DNA of 64,000 bases, taken from contig NZ_CP094380.1 in NCBI RefSeq assembly GCF_022809775.1, positions 1,537,001 through 1,601,000 of the forward strand, read 5' to 3'. The stretch is from Pseudodesulfovibrio tunisiensis. Lineage in GTDB: Bacteria > Desulfobacterota > Desulfovibrionia > Desulfovibrionales > Desulfovibrionaceae. The translations under genes and the position numbers were made by a program. Of this stretch, positions 26,710 to 35,999 are shown piece after piece. The notes below the pieces were generated by a model. It had not been told where the DNA came from, made no database searches, and was given only the letters and a program-made list of their open reading frames with translations. Within the stretch, counting starts at the first letter, position 1. Each line of letters opens with the position of its first letter.

Positions 26710-27270
26710 AGCCCCACCTCTTCAAGGCGCGTAGCCGCGCCGCCTTTGCCGTGCCATCCTGCAAGGTAAGGATTTCGCCCTTCTCCGGGCGAGTTCATTT
26801 TTTTGTTGAGGCAAAAAAATAAACGAAAAAAAAGCCTCTACGCACTGTGCTCCCGACTCCCTCGGGCAGGAACCAGTAACGCCCTCCCGCCGGGCGATTG
26901 CGACGTTTCCTCCGGAAACCGCATCGCCCCGGCTTCGGTCGCTTCGACTGGTTCCAAGCCCTCGCGAGCCGAAATCCGATCTGAGTAAGGAATACTGTTC
27001 CGAGCGTGAGAGGTCGCCTCATCCCTACCAGGCTCCCTCGGCCCAACCAACCTTCCACCGTTTCCCTTTGATCAAGGCACCCGTTCCTGCGGCGGACGCA
27101 CGGCAGACCAGCCTTGATCAAGTAGGAAACGCGCACGGCTGTGGCGGTCCCAAAAGGCGGCTTTTGCCAACTTTTACCCGCCTTGGCGTAAAAGTTGGTC
27201 GCCCGGGAAGGGCGAAATCTTCCCTCAAAAAGCTGGCGCGCAGTTGACGGCGAATTGCTTCGCCCGGCAC
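26710..27270. repeat. Array A, unit 3
   Basis: This is a copy of unit 2, with a one-base insertion near 26783 (TTCTCC for TTCCC). It diverges from unit 2 in the last 60 bases, after GAAGGGCGAAAT, where it resembles unit 4 instead. Confidence 0.85.
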
Positions 27271-27847
27271 AGCCCCCAAGCTGGCACAGCCCCACCTCTT
27301 CAAGGCGCGTAGCCGCGCCGCCTTTGCCGTGCCATCCTGCAAGGTAAGGATTTCGCCCTTCCCGGGCGAGTTCATTTTTTTGTTGAGGCAAAAAAATAAA
27401 CGAAAAAAAAGCCTCTACGCACTGTGCTCCCGACTCCCTCGGGCAGGAACCAGTAACGCCCTCCCGCCGGGCGATTGCGACGTTTCCTCCGGAAACCGCA
27501 TCGCCCCGGCTTCGGTCGCTTCGACTGGTTCCAAGCCCTCGCGAGCCGAAATTCGGTCACAGTAAGAGACAGTGTTCCAGATGTGAAAAGTCGCCTCGGC
27601 CCTACCGAACTCCCCCGGCCCAACCAACTCCCCACCGTTTCCCTTTGATCAAGGCTTCCGTCCCAGTAGCGAACGCACGACAGAACAGCCTTGATCAAGT
27701 AGGAAACGCGCACGGCTGTGGCGGTCCCAAAAGGCGGCTTTTGCCAACTTTTACCCGCCTTGGCGTAAAAGTTGGTCGCCCGGGAAGGGCGAAATCTTCC
27801 CTCAAAAAGCTGGCGCGCAGTCTACGGCGAATTGCTTCGCCCGGCAC
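27271..27847. repeat. Array A, unit 4
   Basis: The start has an extra AGCCCCCAAGCTGGC segment. The tail hairpin is the CCAACTTTTAC version. The unit runs out into the gatA terminator at 27875. Confidence 0.8.
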
Positions 27848-27874
27848 GGGTAACCAAGCTGGTGCAACTCCAAC

Positions 27875-27904
27875 AAAAAAGCCCTTTCCCGCAAGGGAAA
27901 GGGC
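27875..27904 (-). terminator. Terminator of gatC-gatA
   Basis: GCCCTTTCCC and GGGAAAGGGC pair around GCAA, with a T run on the minus strand. The same hairpin core recurs as the hisA terminator at 53585, at the same edge of the other array. Confidence 0.92.
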
Positions 27905-27933
27905 CGCTTCAAAACAATGCAAATATTGCGAAA

Positions 27934-29391
27934 CTACATTTCCGGAACCGGCATGGCTTCAAGGTTCCGTTCCAGACACTCGCCAACACCAAGCATGAGT
28001 TCCTCGCTGAAGGCGCGGCCCATGAACTGGAGGCCGACAGGCATCTTCGAATCCGCGCCGAGTCCCACGGGCAGACTCATGCCGGGCAGACCGGCAAGAT
28101 TGGCGGAAATGGTGAAGATGTCCATCAGATACATCTGGAGCGGATCGGCCTTGTCACCGGCCTTGAAGGCCACGGTGGGACAGACCGGCCCGGCGATCAG
28201 GTCGCACTGCTCGAACGCCTTGTCGAAATCCCGGCGCAGCAGACGACGCACCTGCGCGGCCTTGCGGTAGTAGGCATCGTAGTAGCCCGAGGACAGCACG
28301 TATGCGCCCATGATGATGCGGCGCTGCACCTCGTCGCCAAACCCTTCGGTGCGCGAACGGGTGTACATGTCGATGAGTTCCTCGGCATCCCTGTTCCGAT
28401 GGCCGTAACGTACGCCATCGAACCGGGACAGGTTGGAGGACGCCTCGGCCATGGCAATGATGTAATAGGTGGCGATGGCGTAGTCCGTGAGCTTCAGGGA
28501 CACCGGAACGGTCTTTGCGCCCAGCTCCTCGGCCTTGGCAATGGCGGCGCGGCATGCGTTCTCCACTTCGGGATCAAGCCCTTCGCCCCAGTATTCCTCG
28601 GGCAGGCCGATGGTCACGCCGTCCAGATTCCCGCGTCCGAGCGCGGCCAGATAATCCGGCACCGGACAATCCACGGACGTGGAATCCTTGGGATCATGCC
28701 CGGCAATGACCTGAAGCACGCGAGCCGCGTCCTCCACGCTGCGAGTCATGGGACCGATCTGGTCAAGGGAGGAGCCGTAGGCCACCATGCCGAACCGGGA
28801 AACCCGGCCATAGGTCGGCTTGAGGCCCACGATGCCGCAGAAGGACGCAGGCAGACGAATGGACCCGCCCGTGTCCGTGCCCAGTGCGGCAGGCACCTGA
28901 CAGGCAGCCACGGTCGCACCGGAACCGCCCGAGGAACCGCCGGGCACGCGATCCGTGTCCCATGGGTTCAGGGTGGTGTGAAACGCGGAATTCTCCGTGG
29001 AAGACCCCATGGCGAACTCGTCCATGTTTGCCTTGGCAATGCACACGGCCCCGGCCTCGCGCAATCTGGCGACCGAGGTGGCGTCATAGAACGGAACGAA
29101 ATTTTCCAGGATTTTCGAAGCGCAGGTCGTGGTCACGCCCTTGGTGGCAAGCAAATCCTTGAGCACCATGGGCACGCCCCAGAGCGGCTTGTCCGGATCG
29201 GGTCCGGCAGCGTCCATTTCGCGCGCCTGTTTCAGGGCCTCCTCGGCCTGCACGCTGATCAGCGCATGCACCTCGGGCTCAGTCGCCTCGATACGGTCCA
29301 GGCAGGCCCGGACAACCTGTTCCACAGTGACTTCGCGGGCAAGCAGGGCCTCGCGCAGCTCGGAAAGCGTCTTGGTATGAAGATCGGACAT
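27934..29391 (-). CDS. gatA: Glu-tRNA(Gln)/Asp-tRNA(Asn) amidotransferase subunit A
   Basis: The 485-residue protein is an amidase-signature enzyme that releases ammonia from glutamine for transamidation of mischarged tRNA. The Ser-cisSer-Lys triad lies in [10 protein letters not shown] (Lys), GSSTENSAF and [15 protein letters not shown]. The length and end ([15 protein letters not shown]) are typical. It lies 21 bases downstream of gatC. gatB is not adjacent and must be elsewhere. The gene faces array A. Confidence 0.95.
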   Translation of the reverse strand: MSDLHTKTLSELREALLAREVTVEQVVRACLDRIEATEPEVHALISVQAEEALKQAREMDAAGPDPDKPLWGVPMVLKDLLATKGVTTTCASKILENFVPFYDATSVARLREAGAVCIAKANMDEFAMGSSTENSAFHTTLNPWDTDRVPGGSSGGSGATVAACQVPAALGTDTGGSIRLPASFCGIVGLKPTYGRVSRFGMVAYGSSLDQIGPMTRSVEDAARVLQVIAGHDPKDSTSVDCPVPDYLAALGRGNLDGVTIGLPEEYWGEGLDPEVENACRAAIAKAEELGAKTVPVSLKLTDYAIATYYIIAMAEASSNLSRFDGVRYGHRNRDAEELIDMYTRSRTEGFGDEVQRRIIMGAYVLSSGYYDAYYRKAAQVRRLLRRDFDKAFEQCDLIAGPVCPTVAFKAGDKADPLQMYLMDIFTISANLAGLPGMSLPVGLGADSKMPVGLQFMGRAFSEELMLGVGECLERNLEAMPVPEM

Positions 29392-29412
29392 GATGATTTC
29401 GTTGGGTTGCGA

Positions 29413-29697
29413 TTAGACGATTCTGGGCACGACAAAGAACTGGCCGTCCTGCTCGGGCGCGTTGGAAAGCACGTCCTCGCGGGAATATTCCTTTTTCACC
29501 TCGTCCTTGCGAAGCACGGTGGTATGCTCCACCGGGCTGTACATGGGGTCCACGTCCGAGGTGTCCAGCTCGCCGAGCTTGTCCATGTAGTCGAGGATGT
29601 CGCCGAGCTGCCCGGCGAACAGCTCCACTTTTTCCCGAGGCAGGTCGAGCCGCGCCAGACGGGCGACCTTGTCCACTTCTTCCGGGCTGATCTTCAT
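29413..29697 (-). CDS. gatC: Glu-tRNA(Gln)/Asp-tRNA(Asn) amidotransferase subunit C
   Basis: The 94-residue protein has the GatC pattern: [20 protein letters not shown] at the start, [19 protein letters not shown] in the middle and [16 protein letters not shown] at the end. GatC stabilises the GatA-GatB complex. It precedes gatA by 21 bases in one transcript. Confidence 0.94.
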   Translation of the reverse strand: MKISPEEVDKVARLARLDLPREKVELFAGQLGDILDYMDKLGELDTSDVDPMYSPVEHTTVLRKDEVKKEYSREDVLSNAPEQDGQFFVVPRIV

Positions 29698-29724
29698 GCT
29701 GAAACTCCTATGCTTTCGACCGGG

Positions 29725-31770
29725 CTAAAGGCCCGGAGCAAATACGCTCTGTTCCTGTTTGGCCTTTTCTTCCTCAAGGCGCTGCTCATAGGCTTCCACG
29801 CGCCTGGCGCGGCGTTCCTTGGCCCGCTCGATGCGCGCCGTGAGCCTTTCCACGTTCACCAGCTCCTTGCCGTTACGGTTGGGGCTGAAGAGAAAAAGTT
29901 CCTGACTGGCCACGCCCTGTTCGTCCCAGGTCATGGGAGCCATGCTGAAATCCATGTTCTGGGCCGAGGCGATGCGATTGTTCACATCCTCGGGCGACCA
30001 TGAGGCGGGCACCGTGCCGAATCTGCCCGCAAAGCGGATGAAGTCGTAGCCGAGGGCCACCCAGAAATCGGCATGTCCCAGCCCTTCCTCGGTCAATGCG
30101 CGTTGCAGGCTGCGCCCGCCCTCGCTGTCCGGCCACCACGCGCCCGGGCACACGGCCAGACGGTAGTAGTGTTCCTCGATGCCCTTGGCCCGGTCAAGCG
30201 CACGGCTCCACAGGCTCGGGCCGAGGAACAGAAGCTGGTCCCCTTCATAGAAAAAGAAGTTGGGCAGCAGATTCTGGGCCTGATTCCAGCCGTCCGGGAT
30301 GAACACGGCCCCGAAATCCGGCATGGGCAATGGCGCATCCTTGTTGTCGGAAAAATCGTCGGGCACGTCCAGAAGCCGGGCAATGCTCCGGCCCCATGCC
30401 GGGAGATCACGGGAGGGATAGGCTTCCATGCCCCGAATGCGTCCGCCGAGCGGCAGGGCCTCGCGGTAGAAGGTCTGGGCCATGGTGCGGCCGAACTTCT
30501 CCTTGGGATAGAACACGGCAAGGTCCTTGATGCCGAGCTGGTCCACGGCCAGATGCACCAGACTGCGCACCTCGTCGTTCCGGCTGGAAAAGAACCGCCA
30601 TGCATCCCTGCCCTCCTGAAGTTCGCCGAGGGACGGCAGGAAGGTGAAGAACACACGCTGGCCCACAACGCTGTGTCCAGTCGCGCCCAGCAGCCCCTTG
30701 AACGCGTCAATGCGCAGGGGACCGCCCACCACGGCGTACTGGGACGGCATTTCGGACAGCCGCTTTTCCCAGCCCGGAGCCATGGTGTTGATCACCTTGA
30801 CGTCGAGGTCGATGCCCTCCTGAGCCATGGTCCACTGGGCCAGTCCCGCGCCGCGAAGAATCTCGGCGCCGACCTTGCCATAGGGGCCGGTCAGGGGCAA
30901 TGCCAGCGCAAGGCCCACCCGGGGGGTGCCATGGCGGCTCTCAAGGGTCTGCAACGCGGATTCAAGGGCGGTCCGGTCAGCGAGTTGGGCATGGGCCGCA
31001 ATATTGCGCAGCCTGCGCCACGCACGGGGCCAGAGGTCACTGTCCACGGCCTGACGTGCGGCCTTGTCGAACGCGACCAGCGCATAGGGAAACCGCCACT
31101 GGTTTTCCGCGGTCACGGCCTTGGCGAGATTCTCGACATCGTTGTCGCCGTACTCACGCAGCATCTTGGAAAAGGTCTGTTCAAACGCGCCGCAATCCGC
31201 ACGATCCGGGGCCTGACGATAAAAGCCTTCCAGCACGCCGAGAGCGAGTTCATAGTCCTCGCGTTCCAGATAATAGCCGGAAAACCACAGGGCCACATCC
31301 CGACGGGTCTGCCACGGCAGGTTGGTGCTGCGCAGCATCCATTCCAGATGGTTGTGCAGCCGTTGATCCTTGCCAAGCCCTTTGAGCGTATCCAGATAGG
31401 TGCGTTCCCAGTCCCACTTCCCCAAAGCTTTTGCGTCGAGATTCGCCCATTTTTCCAAGGCGATGCGTGCCTGCTGAAAATGTCCCGAGGCATAGGCGCT
31501 CTGCGCCAGCCGGGAATAGACGAGGGAAAGGCGGTTCGCGGCGAGATCCGCGCGTTCCAGAGCCTTGCTGTAATAGAGCTCCGAAGCCGCAAACTCCCGA
31601 GCGCGCCAGGCGGCGTCCGCTTCCTGAAGCAGGTTGGGCGTGGAGAGCAGTTCCACGCTCTTTACCTGCTTGGGCGCGGCGCACCCCCAGGCAAAAACCG
31701 CGAAAAGCGCGAGCAGGGCCAGAAGAGCGGCAAACCTGCCCGCTCGGGTCGATATGTGTCGTGCGTGCAT
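29725..31770 (-). CDS. LpoA/LppC-like lipoprotein (penicillin-binding protein activator type)
   Basis: The 681-residue protein has a signal (RFAALLALLALFAVFAWGC, C30) followed by an N-terminal helical TPR-like region (residues 60-270). A periplasmic-binding-like domain comes next (RVGLALALPLTGPYGKVGAE onward, about 290-590), and a charged C-terminal coiled region ends it. This domain order fits the LppC/LpoA lipoproteins that activate peptidoglycan synthases from the outer membrane, though Desulfovibrio members are poorly studied. The start at MHARH is chosen because the longer start would overlap the dnaK terminator. It lies between dnaK and gatC on the same strand. Confidence 0.75.
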   Translation of the reverse strand: MHARHISTRAGRFAALLALLALFAVFAWGCAAPKQVKSVELLSTPNLLQEADAAWRAREFAASELYYSKALERADLAANRLSLVYSRLAQSAYASGHFQQARIALEKWANLDAKALGKWDWERTYLDTLKGLGKDQRLHNHLEWMLRSTNLPWQTRRDVALWFSGYYLEREDYELALGVLEGFYRQAPDRADCGAFEQTFSKMLREYGDNDVENLAKAVTAENQWRFPYALVAFDKAARQAVDSDLWPRAWRRLRNIAAHAQLADRTALESALQTLESRHGTPRVGLALALPLTGPYGKVGAEILRGAGLAQWTMAQEGIDLDVKVINTMAPGWEKRLSEMPSQYAVVGGPLRIDAFKGLLGATGHSVVGQRVFFTFLPSLGELQEGRDAWRFFSSRNDEVRSLVHLAVDQLGIKDLAVFYPKEKFGRTMAQTFYREALPLGGRIRGMEAYPSRDLPAWGRSIARLLDVPDDFSDNKDAPLPMPDFGAVFIPDGWNQAQNLLPNFFFYEGDQLLFLGPSLWSRALDRAKGIEEHYYRLAVCPGAWWPDSEGGRSLQRALTEEGLGHADFWVALGYDFIRFAGRFGTVPASWSPEDVNNRIASAQNMDFSMAPMTWDEQGVASQELFLFSPNRNGKELVNVERLTARIERAKERRARRVEAYEQRLEEEKAKQEQSVFAPGL

Positions 31771-31801
31771 GGCGTTGTATCCGTCCGGATGGATTGGCAT
31801 G

Positions 31802-31833
31802 AAAAAACCCGGCCTGCGCTGCCGCAGACCGGG
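31802..31833 (-). terminator. Terminator after dnaK
   Basis: CCCGGCCTGCG and CGCAGACCGGG (one mismatch) form the stem. A run of six T residues follows on the minus strand. It lies 40 bases past the dnaK stop. Confidence 0.88.
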
Positions 31834-31872
31834 TAATGCTATACTTTGCTTACGCACTCAAGGCAAGTTGGT

Positions 31873-33783
31873 TTACTTGACCTCGGTGTAGTCGGCGTCG
31901 ACCACGTCGTCGTCATCCTTCTTGTCCGTGGCGGGACCAGCCTGCGGTCCGGCCTCGGGACCGGCTCCGGCCTGGCTCTGGCCCTGCTGGGCATAGAGCT
32001 GTTCAGCCAGCTTGTGGGAGGACTGGGACAGTTCCTCGGTGCCCTTCTTGATGGCATCGAGGTCGTCGGACTCCAGCGCCTTTTTCAGGGCCTCGACCTT
32101 GGTCTCGATGTCGCCCTTGAGCGTGGCGTCCACCTTGTCGCCCAGATCACGCAGGGACTTTTCCGTGGTGTAGACCAGAGTATCAGCCTGATTGCGGGCC
32201 TCGATCAGCTCCTGCTTCTTCTTGTCGTCTTCGGCGTGGGACTCGGCGTCCTTGACCATCTGATCGATCTCGTCGTCGCTCAGGCCGGAGGACGCGGTGA
32301 TCTGGATGGACTGTTCACGACCGGTACCCAGGTCCTTGGCGCTGACATGCACGATGCCGTTGGCGTCGATGTCGAAGGCGACCTCGACCTGCGGCACGCC
32401 GCGAGGCGCCGGCGGAATGCCGGAGAGCTCGAAATTGCCGAGCAGCTTGTTGTCTGCGGACATGGGGCGTTCGCCCTGAAACACGCGGATGGACACGGAC
32501 GGCTGATTGTCGGAAGCGGTGGTGAACACCTGCGACTTCTTGGTCGGGATGGTGGTGTTCCGCTCGATCAGCCGGGTCATGACGCCGCCCATGGTCTCGA
32601 TGCCGAGAGACAGAGGCGTTACGTCCAGCAGCAGCACGTCCTTGACGTCGCCAGCCAGAATGCCGCCCTGAATGGCCGCGCCCATGGACACGACTTCGTC
32701 CGGGTTCACGCTGCGGTTGGGTTCCTTGCCGAAGAACTGCTTCACCTTTTCCTGCACCAGAGGCATGCGGGTCATGCCGCCCACAAGGATGACCTCGTCA
32801 ATGTCACCAGCGGAAAGACCGGCGTCCTTGAGGGCCTTGCGGCAGGGTTCCACGGTACGATCGACCAGATCCTCGACCAGCTTTTCCAGCTTGCCGCGGC
32901 TGATCTTGACCATGAGGTGCTTGGGACCGTTCTGGTCGGCCGTGATGAACGGCAGGTTGACCTCGGTCTCCATGGAGCTGGACAGCTCGTGCTTGGCCTT
33001 TTCCGCAGCTTCCTTGAGGCGCTGGAGAGCCATGCGGTCCTGTCCGAGATCGATGCCGTTCTCCTTCTTGAACTCGTCCACCAGATAGGAAATGATGCGA
33101 TGGTCGAAGTCTTCGCCACCAAGGAAGGTGTCGCCATTGGTGGCGCGCACTTCCACGACGTTGTCGCCCACTTCCAGAATGGAAATGTCGAAGGTTCCGC
33201 CGCCGAGGTCGAAGACCGCGATCTTCTCGTTGGTCTTCCTGTCAAAGCCGTAGGCCAGGGAAGCGGCAGTGGGTTCGTTGATGATGCGCTTGACCTCAAG
33301 ACCGGCGATCTTGCCAGCGTCCTTGGTGGCCTGACGCTGGGAGTCGTTGAAGTAGGCCGGAACAGTGATGACGGCCTCGGTCACGGTCTCGCCCAGATAG
33401 TTCTCGGCATCCTTCTTCAGCTTCTGAAGGATCATGGCCGACACTTCGGGCGGGCTGTACTTCTTGCCCGCGATCTCGACCCAGGCATCATTGTTGTTGC
33501 CGGGAACGATATTGTAGGGGCAGTGTTCCTTCCACTTGTTGACCTGCGCGGAGTCCACCTTGCGGCCCATGAGGCGCTTGATGGCGAACACGGTCTTGTC
33601 CGGGTTGGTCACGGACTGACGCTTGGCGATTTCGCCGACCAGTCGCTCCTTGTCGGTGAAGGCGACAATGGACGGCGTGGTGCGGCCCCCTTCGGGGTTG
33701 GTCACGCATTTGGGGTCCTTGCCTTCCATCACATATACACAGGAGTTGGTGGTTCCGAGGTCGATCCCGATGATCTTGCCCAT
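31873..33783 (-). CDS. dnaK: Chaperone DnaK (Hsp70)
   Basis: The 636-residue protein starts [20 protein letters not shown]. It carries the Hsp70 phosphate motifs ([27 protein letters not shown]), the substrate-binding domain with [20 protein letters not shown], and the lid with an acidic end [13 protein letters not shown]. It folds nascent and stress-damaged proteins with GrpE and DnaJ in an ATP cycle. It lies 109 bases after grpE and is followed by a terminator. The long upstream in-frame extension (KKKRFATE) is rejected because the family begins at MGKIIGID. Confidence 0.97.
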   Translation of the reverse strand: MGKIIGIDLGTTNSCVYVMEGKDPKCVTNPEGGRTTPSIVAFTDKERLVGEIAKRQSVTNPDKTVFAIKRLMGRKVDSAQVNKWKEHCPYNIVPGNNNDAWVEIAGKKYSPPEVSAMILQKLKKDAENYLGETVTEAVITVPAYFNDSQRQATKDAGKIAGLEVKRIINEPTAASLAYGFDRKTNEKIAVFDLGGGTFDISILEVGDNVVEVRATNGDTFLGGEDFDHRIISYLVDEFKKENGIDLGQDRMALQRLKEAAEKAKHELSSSMETEVNLPFITADQNGPKHLMVKISRGKLEKLVEDLVDRTVEPCRKALKDAGLSAGDIDEVILVGGMTRMPLVQEKVKQFFGKEPNRSVNPDEVVSMGAAIQGGILAGDVKDVLLLDVTPLSLGIETMGGVMTRLIERNTTIPTKKSQVFTTASDNQPSVSIRVFQGERPMSADNKLLGNFELSGIPPAPRGVPQVEVAFDIDANGIVHVSAKDLGTGREQSIQITASSGLSDDEIDQMVKDAESHAEDDKKKQELIEARNQADTLVYTTEKSLRDLGDKVDATLKGDIETKVEALKKALESDDLDAIKKGTEELSQSSHKLAEQLYAQQGQSQAGAGPEAGPQAGPATDKKDDDDVVDADYTEVK

Positions 33784-33892
33784 AAAAAGTTCCTCCTCGA
33801 TTATCTCTGTAAAATCTTGTTTCGTTTCAGTAGCGAAGCGCTTTTTCTTCAATAAGCACCGGATTCGGGTTGTAAACCCCCGGGGCGATCCT

Positions 33893-34519
33893 TTACGATA
33901 ATTTGTTGACCATGACCTTGGCCGGACGAAGCAGTCTGCCCTTGAGCACGTAGCCCGCCTGCACCATCTGGGTCACGGTGTTGTCTGCCAGTTCCTGATC
34001 CTGGGCAGTGCCCACGGCATCATGGAACTCGGGGTTGAATTCGGTGCCGCGCGTGGTTTCCACCAGTTCCAGCCCGTGTCCCTTGAGGGTGTCCAGAAAA
34101 ATCTTCCGGGTCATGTCCACGCCCACGACGAAATTCTTGCAGGCGCCGTCCAGGGAACCGGTATGCGCCAGAGCGAGGTCGAGATTGTCGAGCACGGGCA
34201 GCAGGTCCGCCAGAACGGATTCCGCCGCGAACTTCTTCATTTCCTCGGTCTCGCGCATGAGCCGCTTGCGCAGATTCTCGGAGTCGGCCAGCACGCGCAG
34301 GCGCATCTGGGCTGCCTCCTGTTCCCGCTCACAGTTCGGGCACACGTTTTCCCGGCAAAGCACTTCCAGTTCTTCCTGGCTCAGGTCCATTTTCTGGGTT
34401 TCCCCGGCCTCGGCTTCCTCGACCGGAGCGTCGCCCTCCTGCCCGGCTTCGCCGCCGAACAGGGGCTCCTCGTCGATCCCGTTGATGGGCACTTCCGTGT
34501 CTTTGGTCTGTTTGGCCAT
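33893..34519 (-). CDS. grpE: Nucleotide exchange factor GrpE
   Basis: The 208-residue protein has an acidic N-terminal part (1-50), a long helix region and the GrpE core ([14 protein letters not shown], then [31 protein letters not shown]). It releases ADP from DnaK. An unusual cysteine cluster, CRENVCPNC (C55, C60, C63), lies at the start of the coiled coil and could bind zinc. A promoter (34583-34610) and hairpin (34552-34574) lie upstream. Confidence 0.95.
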   Translation of the reverse strand: MAKQTKDTEVPINGIDEEPLFGGEAGQEGDAPVEEAEAGETQKMDLSQEELEVLCRENVCPNCEREQEAAQMRLRVLADSENLRKRLMRETEEMKKFAAESVLADLLPVLDNLDLALAHTGSLDGACKNFVVGVDMTRKIFLDTLKGHGLELVETTRGTEFNPEFHDAVGTAQDQELADNTVTQMVQAGYVLKGRLLRPAKVMVNKLS

Positions 34520-34551
34520 CTATTACATTTCCTTCATTGGATTTTCGCATG

Positions 34552-34574
34552 AAAAACCCCGCCGAAGCGAGGCT
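34552..34574 (-). terminator. Terminator-like hairpin just upstream of grpE
   Basis: On the minus strand CCTCGC TTCG GCGGGG followed by TTTTT forms an intrinsic-terminator shape. It lies between the grpE promoter and start codon, only a few bases past the predicted transcription start. It may end the upstream M29 transcript, or act as an early attenuator of grpE-dnaK. Confidence 0.65.
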
Positions 34575-34582
34575 TATTCCGA

Positions 34583-34610
34583 AACATAAACACAGCGGAA
34601 AGGTTGTCAA
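34583..34610 (-). promoter_or_regulatory. Putative promoter of grpE-dnaK
   Basis: On the minus strand TTGACA (34605-34610) and TATGTT (34583-34588) are 16 bases apart. The sequence CCCCATTGACA overlaps the -35 box; CCCCAT also appears in heat-shock -10 boxes, so a sigma-32-type promoter is possible but its -35 partner is not seen. No CIRCE element is present. Confidence 0.5.
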
Positions 34611-34682
34611 TGGGGCCGGTGGGGAGAAATGTGCAATAATCGGCAGAAGATCGAGCAGCACACAGCCCTGCCGGGCATCAGG

Positions 34683-35888
34683 TTATAATCTGAACATCCC
34701 GTTTTCATAGATCAGTCGGGGACTGCCATCCGCAAGCCGGGCCGTGACACGCTTGCTTTCCGTGTTCACCAGGTCCCAGTGCAGGGACGAAGCATTGAAC
34801 CCGAGCAATGCTTCCATCTCCGGGGTGAGCAGTTCGCACGCGCCGGAAAAGCACTCCAGTACCGAACCGCCCAGCGCAATGTGGCAGTTGCCGAACTCGC
34901 CGCCGAGATTTTCGTCCAGCAGGGTGTGGGCCATGAATCGGTCCACGCGGGAAAACCGCTTGTCCGTGAGGGAGAACTCCCCGATGCGCCGCGCTCCGGC
35001 ATCGGAATGGAGCTGGTTCTGCAGAAACACTTCGCCGCGCTCGGCCGAGGTGCGCACGGCCACGCCCCCGGAAAACTCCAGCATGGCTCCGAGCACGAGG
35101 CGTCCGTAACGGATGGTGGGCTGATCCGCGAAATACACGCCGTCCACCTCGCGGCAGTCCGGGGCGATGTATATTTCGCTGCCCGGAACGTTCACTCCGT
35201 TCACGCCTTCGAAATGCCTGTTGTCCCCCAGTCCGATCCGCAGATCGATGTTTTCCGACTCCACCCGCAGGGACTGAATGGACAGGGAATCCAGCCAGTC
35301 GCATATCTCGCGGGATTCGCGGGCCAGCCGCCTCCACTCGGCCACGGGATCGGGCATGTTCAACCAGCAGGCACGGGCAAGAGCGTAGGCGTATTCCTCG
35401 AGCTTCATGCCCGAGGCAAGGGCAAGGGCTTCCGTGGGATAGATGCAGGTGGTCCACCCCAGCACCCCGGAATTCCTGCGCCGTCTGAGCACGGCCCGCC
35501 ACGGTTCCTCGGCCCGGCGCGCCTCGGCAATGGTACGCGGGTCCACGGTCTGAAGATGAGTCAGGTCTTCGGGCGCAAGAATGGAGATGCCTCCGGCTGC
35601 CCGGGAATACAGCTCCTCCAGCCCGGGCTGCTGAAACATGAGCTGGCCGTAGCTGGAATTCATGTACCGCTCCACTTCCATGTTCGGGGTGGGGCTCGCC
35701 ATGGGCACGGGCCGCAGATGCGCGTCCATGAGCCGGGAATACACGGCCTCGGCCAGAGCCAGCCCCGGGATGTCGTAGCGGATGACCACAATGTCGCCGT
35801 TTCGAAACGGCATGCCCCGCGTGCGCTCCATGGCCCGGACAAGAATTTCCGCATAGTTCCGGATATCGTCGAATTCATACAGAGACAC
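34683..35888 (-). CDS. M29-family aminopeptidase
   Basis: The 401-residue protein is an M29 metallo-aminopeptidase (AmpS/PepS type) that removes N-terminal residues in the cytoplasm. The family region GVNVPGSEIYIAPDCREVDG, then the metal-binding C-terminal part HTLLDENLGGEFGNCHIALG, are present. The start is a GTG preceded by AGAAGGA; the longer upstream frame has no ribosome site. It lies upstream of grpE-dnaK on the same strand, separated by 160 bases with a terminator-like hairpin. It diverges from the alpha/beta hydrolase gene at 36000. Confidence 0.88.
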   Translation of the reverse strand: MSLYEFDDIRNYAEILVRAMERTRGMPFRNGDIVVIRYDIPGLALAEAVYSRLMDAHLRPVPMASPTPNMEVERYMNSSYGQLMFQQPGLEELYSRAAGGISILAPEDLTHLQTVDPRTIAEARRAEEPWRAVLRRRRNSGVLGWTTCIYPTEALALASGMKLEEYAYALARACWLNMPDPVAEWRRLARESREICDWLDSLSIQSLRVESENIDLRIGLGDNRHFEGVNGVNVPGSEIYIAPDCREVDGVYFADQPTIRYGRLVLGAMLEFSGGVAVRTSAERGEVFLQNQLHSDAGARRIGEFSLTDKRFSRVDRFMAHTLLDENLGGEFGNCHIALGGSVLECFSGACELLTPEMEALLGFNASSLHWDLVNTESKRVTARLADGSPRLIYENGMFRL

Positions 35889-35999
35889 TGCAAATCCATC
35901 CTTCTGGTGTTTCTGCGGCAGGATAGACACTCTTCCCGACAGGTGGCAATGAATTTTCCGCCTTTGACATCCGAACCGCACCGCCGTACACACTCAGCC

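Larger units (their letters stand above)
25608..27847. repeat. Array A: four tandem structured repeat units (about 540-580 bp)
   Basis: Four head-to-tail copies of a long unit fill the gap between the convergent C69 and gatA genes. Each unit has a head and a tail. The head contains the hairpins GGCGCG/CGCGCC, TCGCCC/GGGCGA, GAGGC or GGGGC with its complement around a long A-rich loop, and a closed domain bounded by GGAACCAGT and ACTGGTTCC. The tail contains GTTTCC...GATCAAGGC paired with GCCTTGATCAA...GGAAAC, an 11-bp hairpin, and GGCGAA/TTCGCC. Stems vary in sequence between copies but keep pairing. No RNA polymerase promoter or protein can be assigned. Units A2 and A3 are nearly identical, an exact 560/561-bp duplication. 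The strand of function is unknown. Confidence 0.85.

Noticed and set aside
25694..27713. Long minus-strand open frames across arrays A and B with similar protein sequence (RRNRPAGGRYWF type).
   Set aside because: Single-base indels between copies (seven versus eight A residues, TTCCC versus TTCTCC) shift these frames. The changes follow hairpin pairing rather than codons, and there are no ribosome sites. They are shadows of the structured repeat.
25608..27847. CRISPR array.
   Set aside because: The period is 540-580 bases with no short repeat and spacer structure, and no cas gene is near.
34520..34682. CIRCE element upstream of grpE.
   Set aside because: The inverted repeat TTAGCACTC/GAGTGCTAA is not present.
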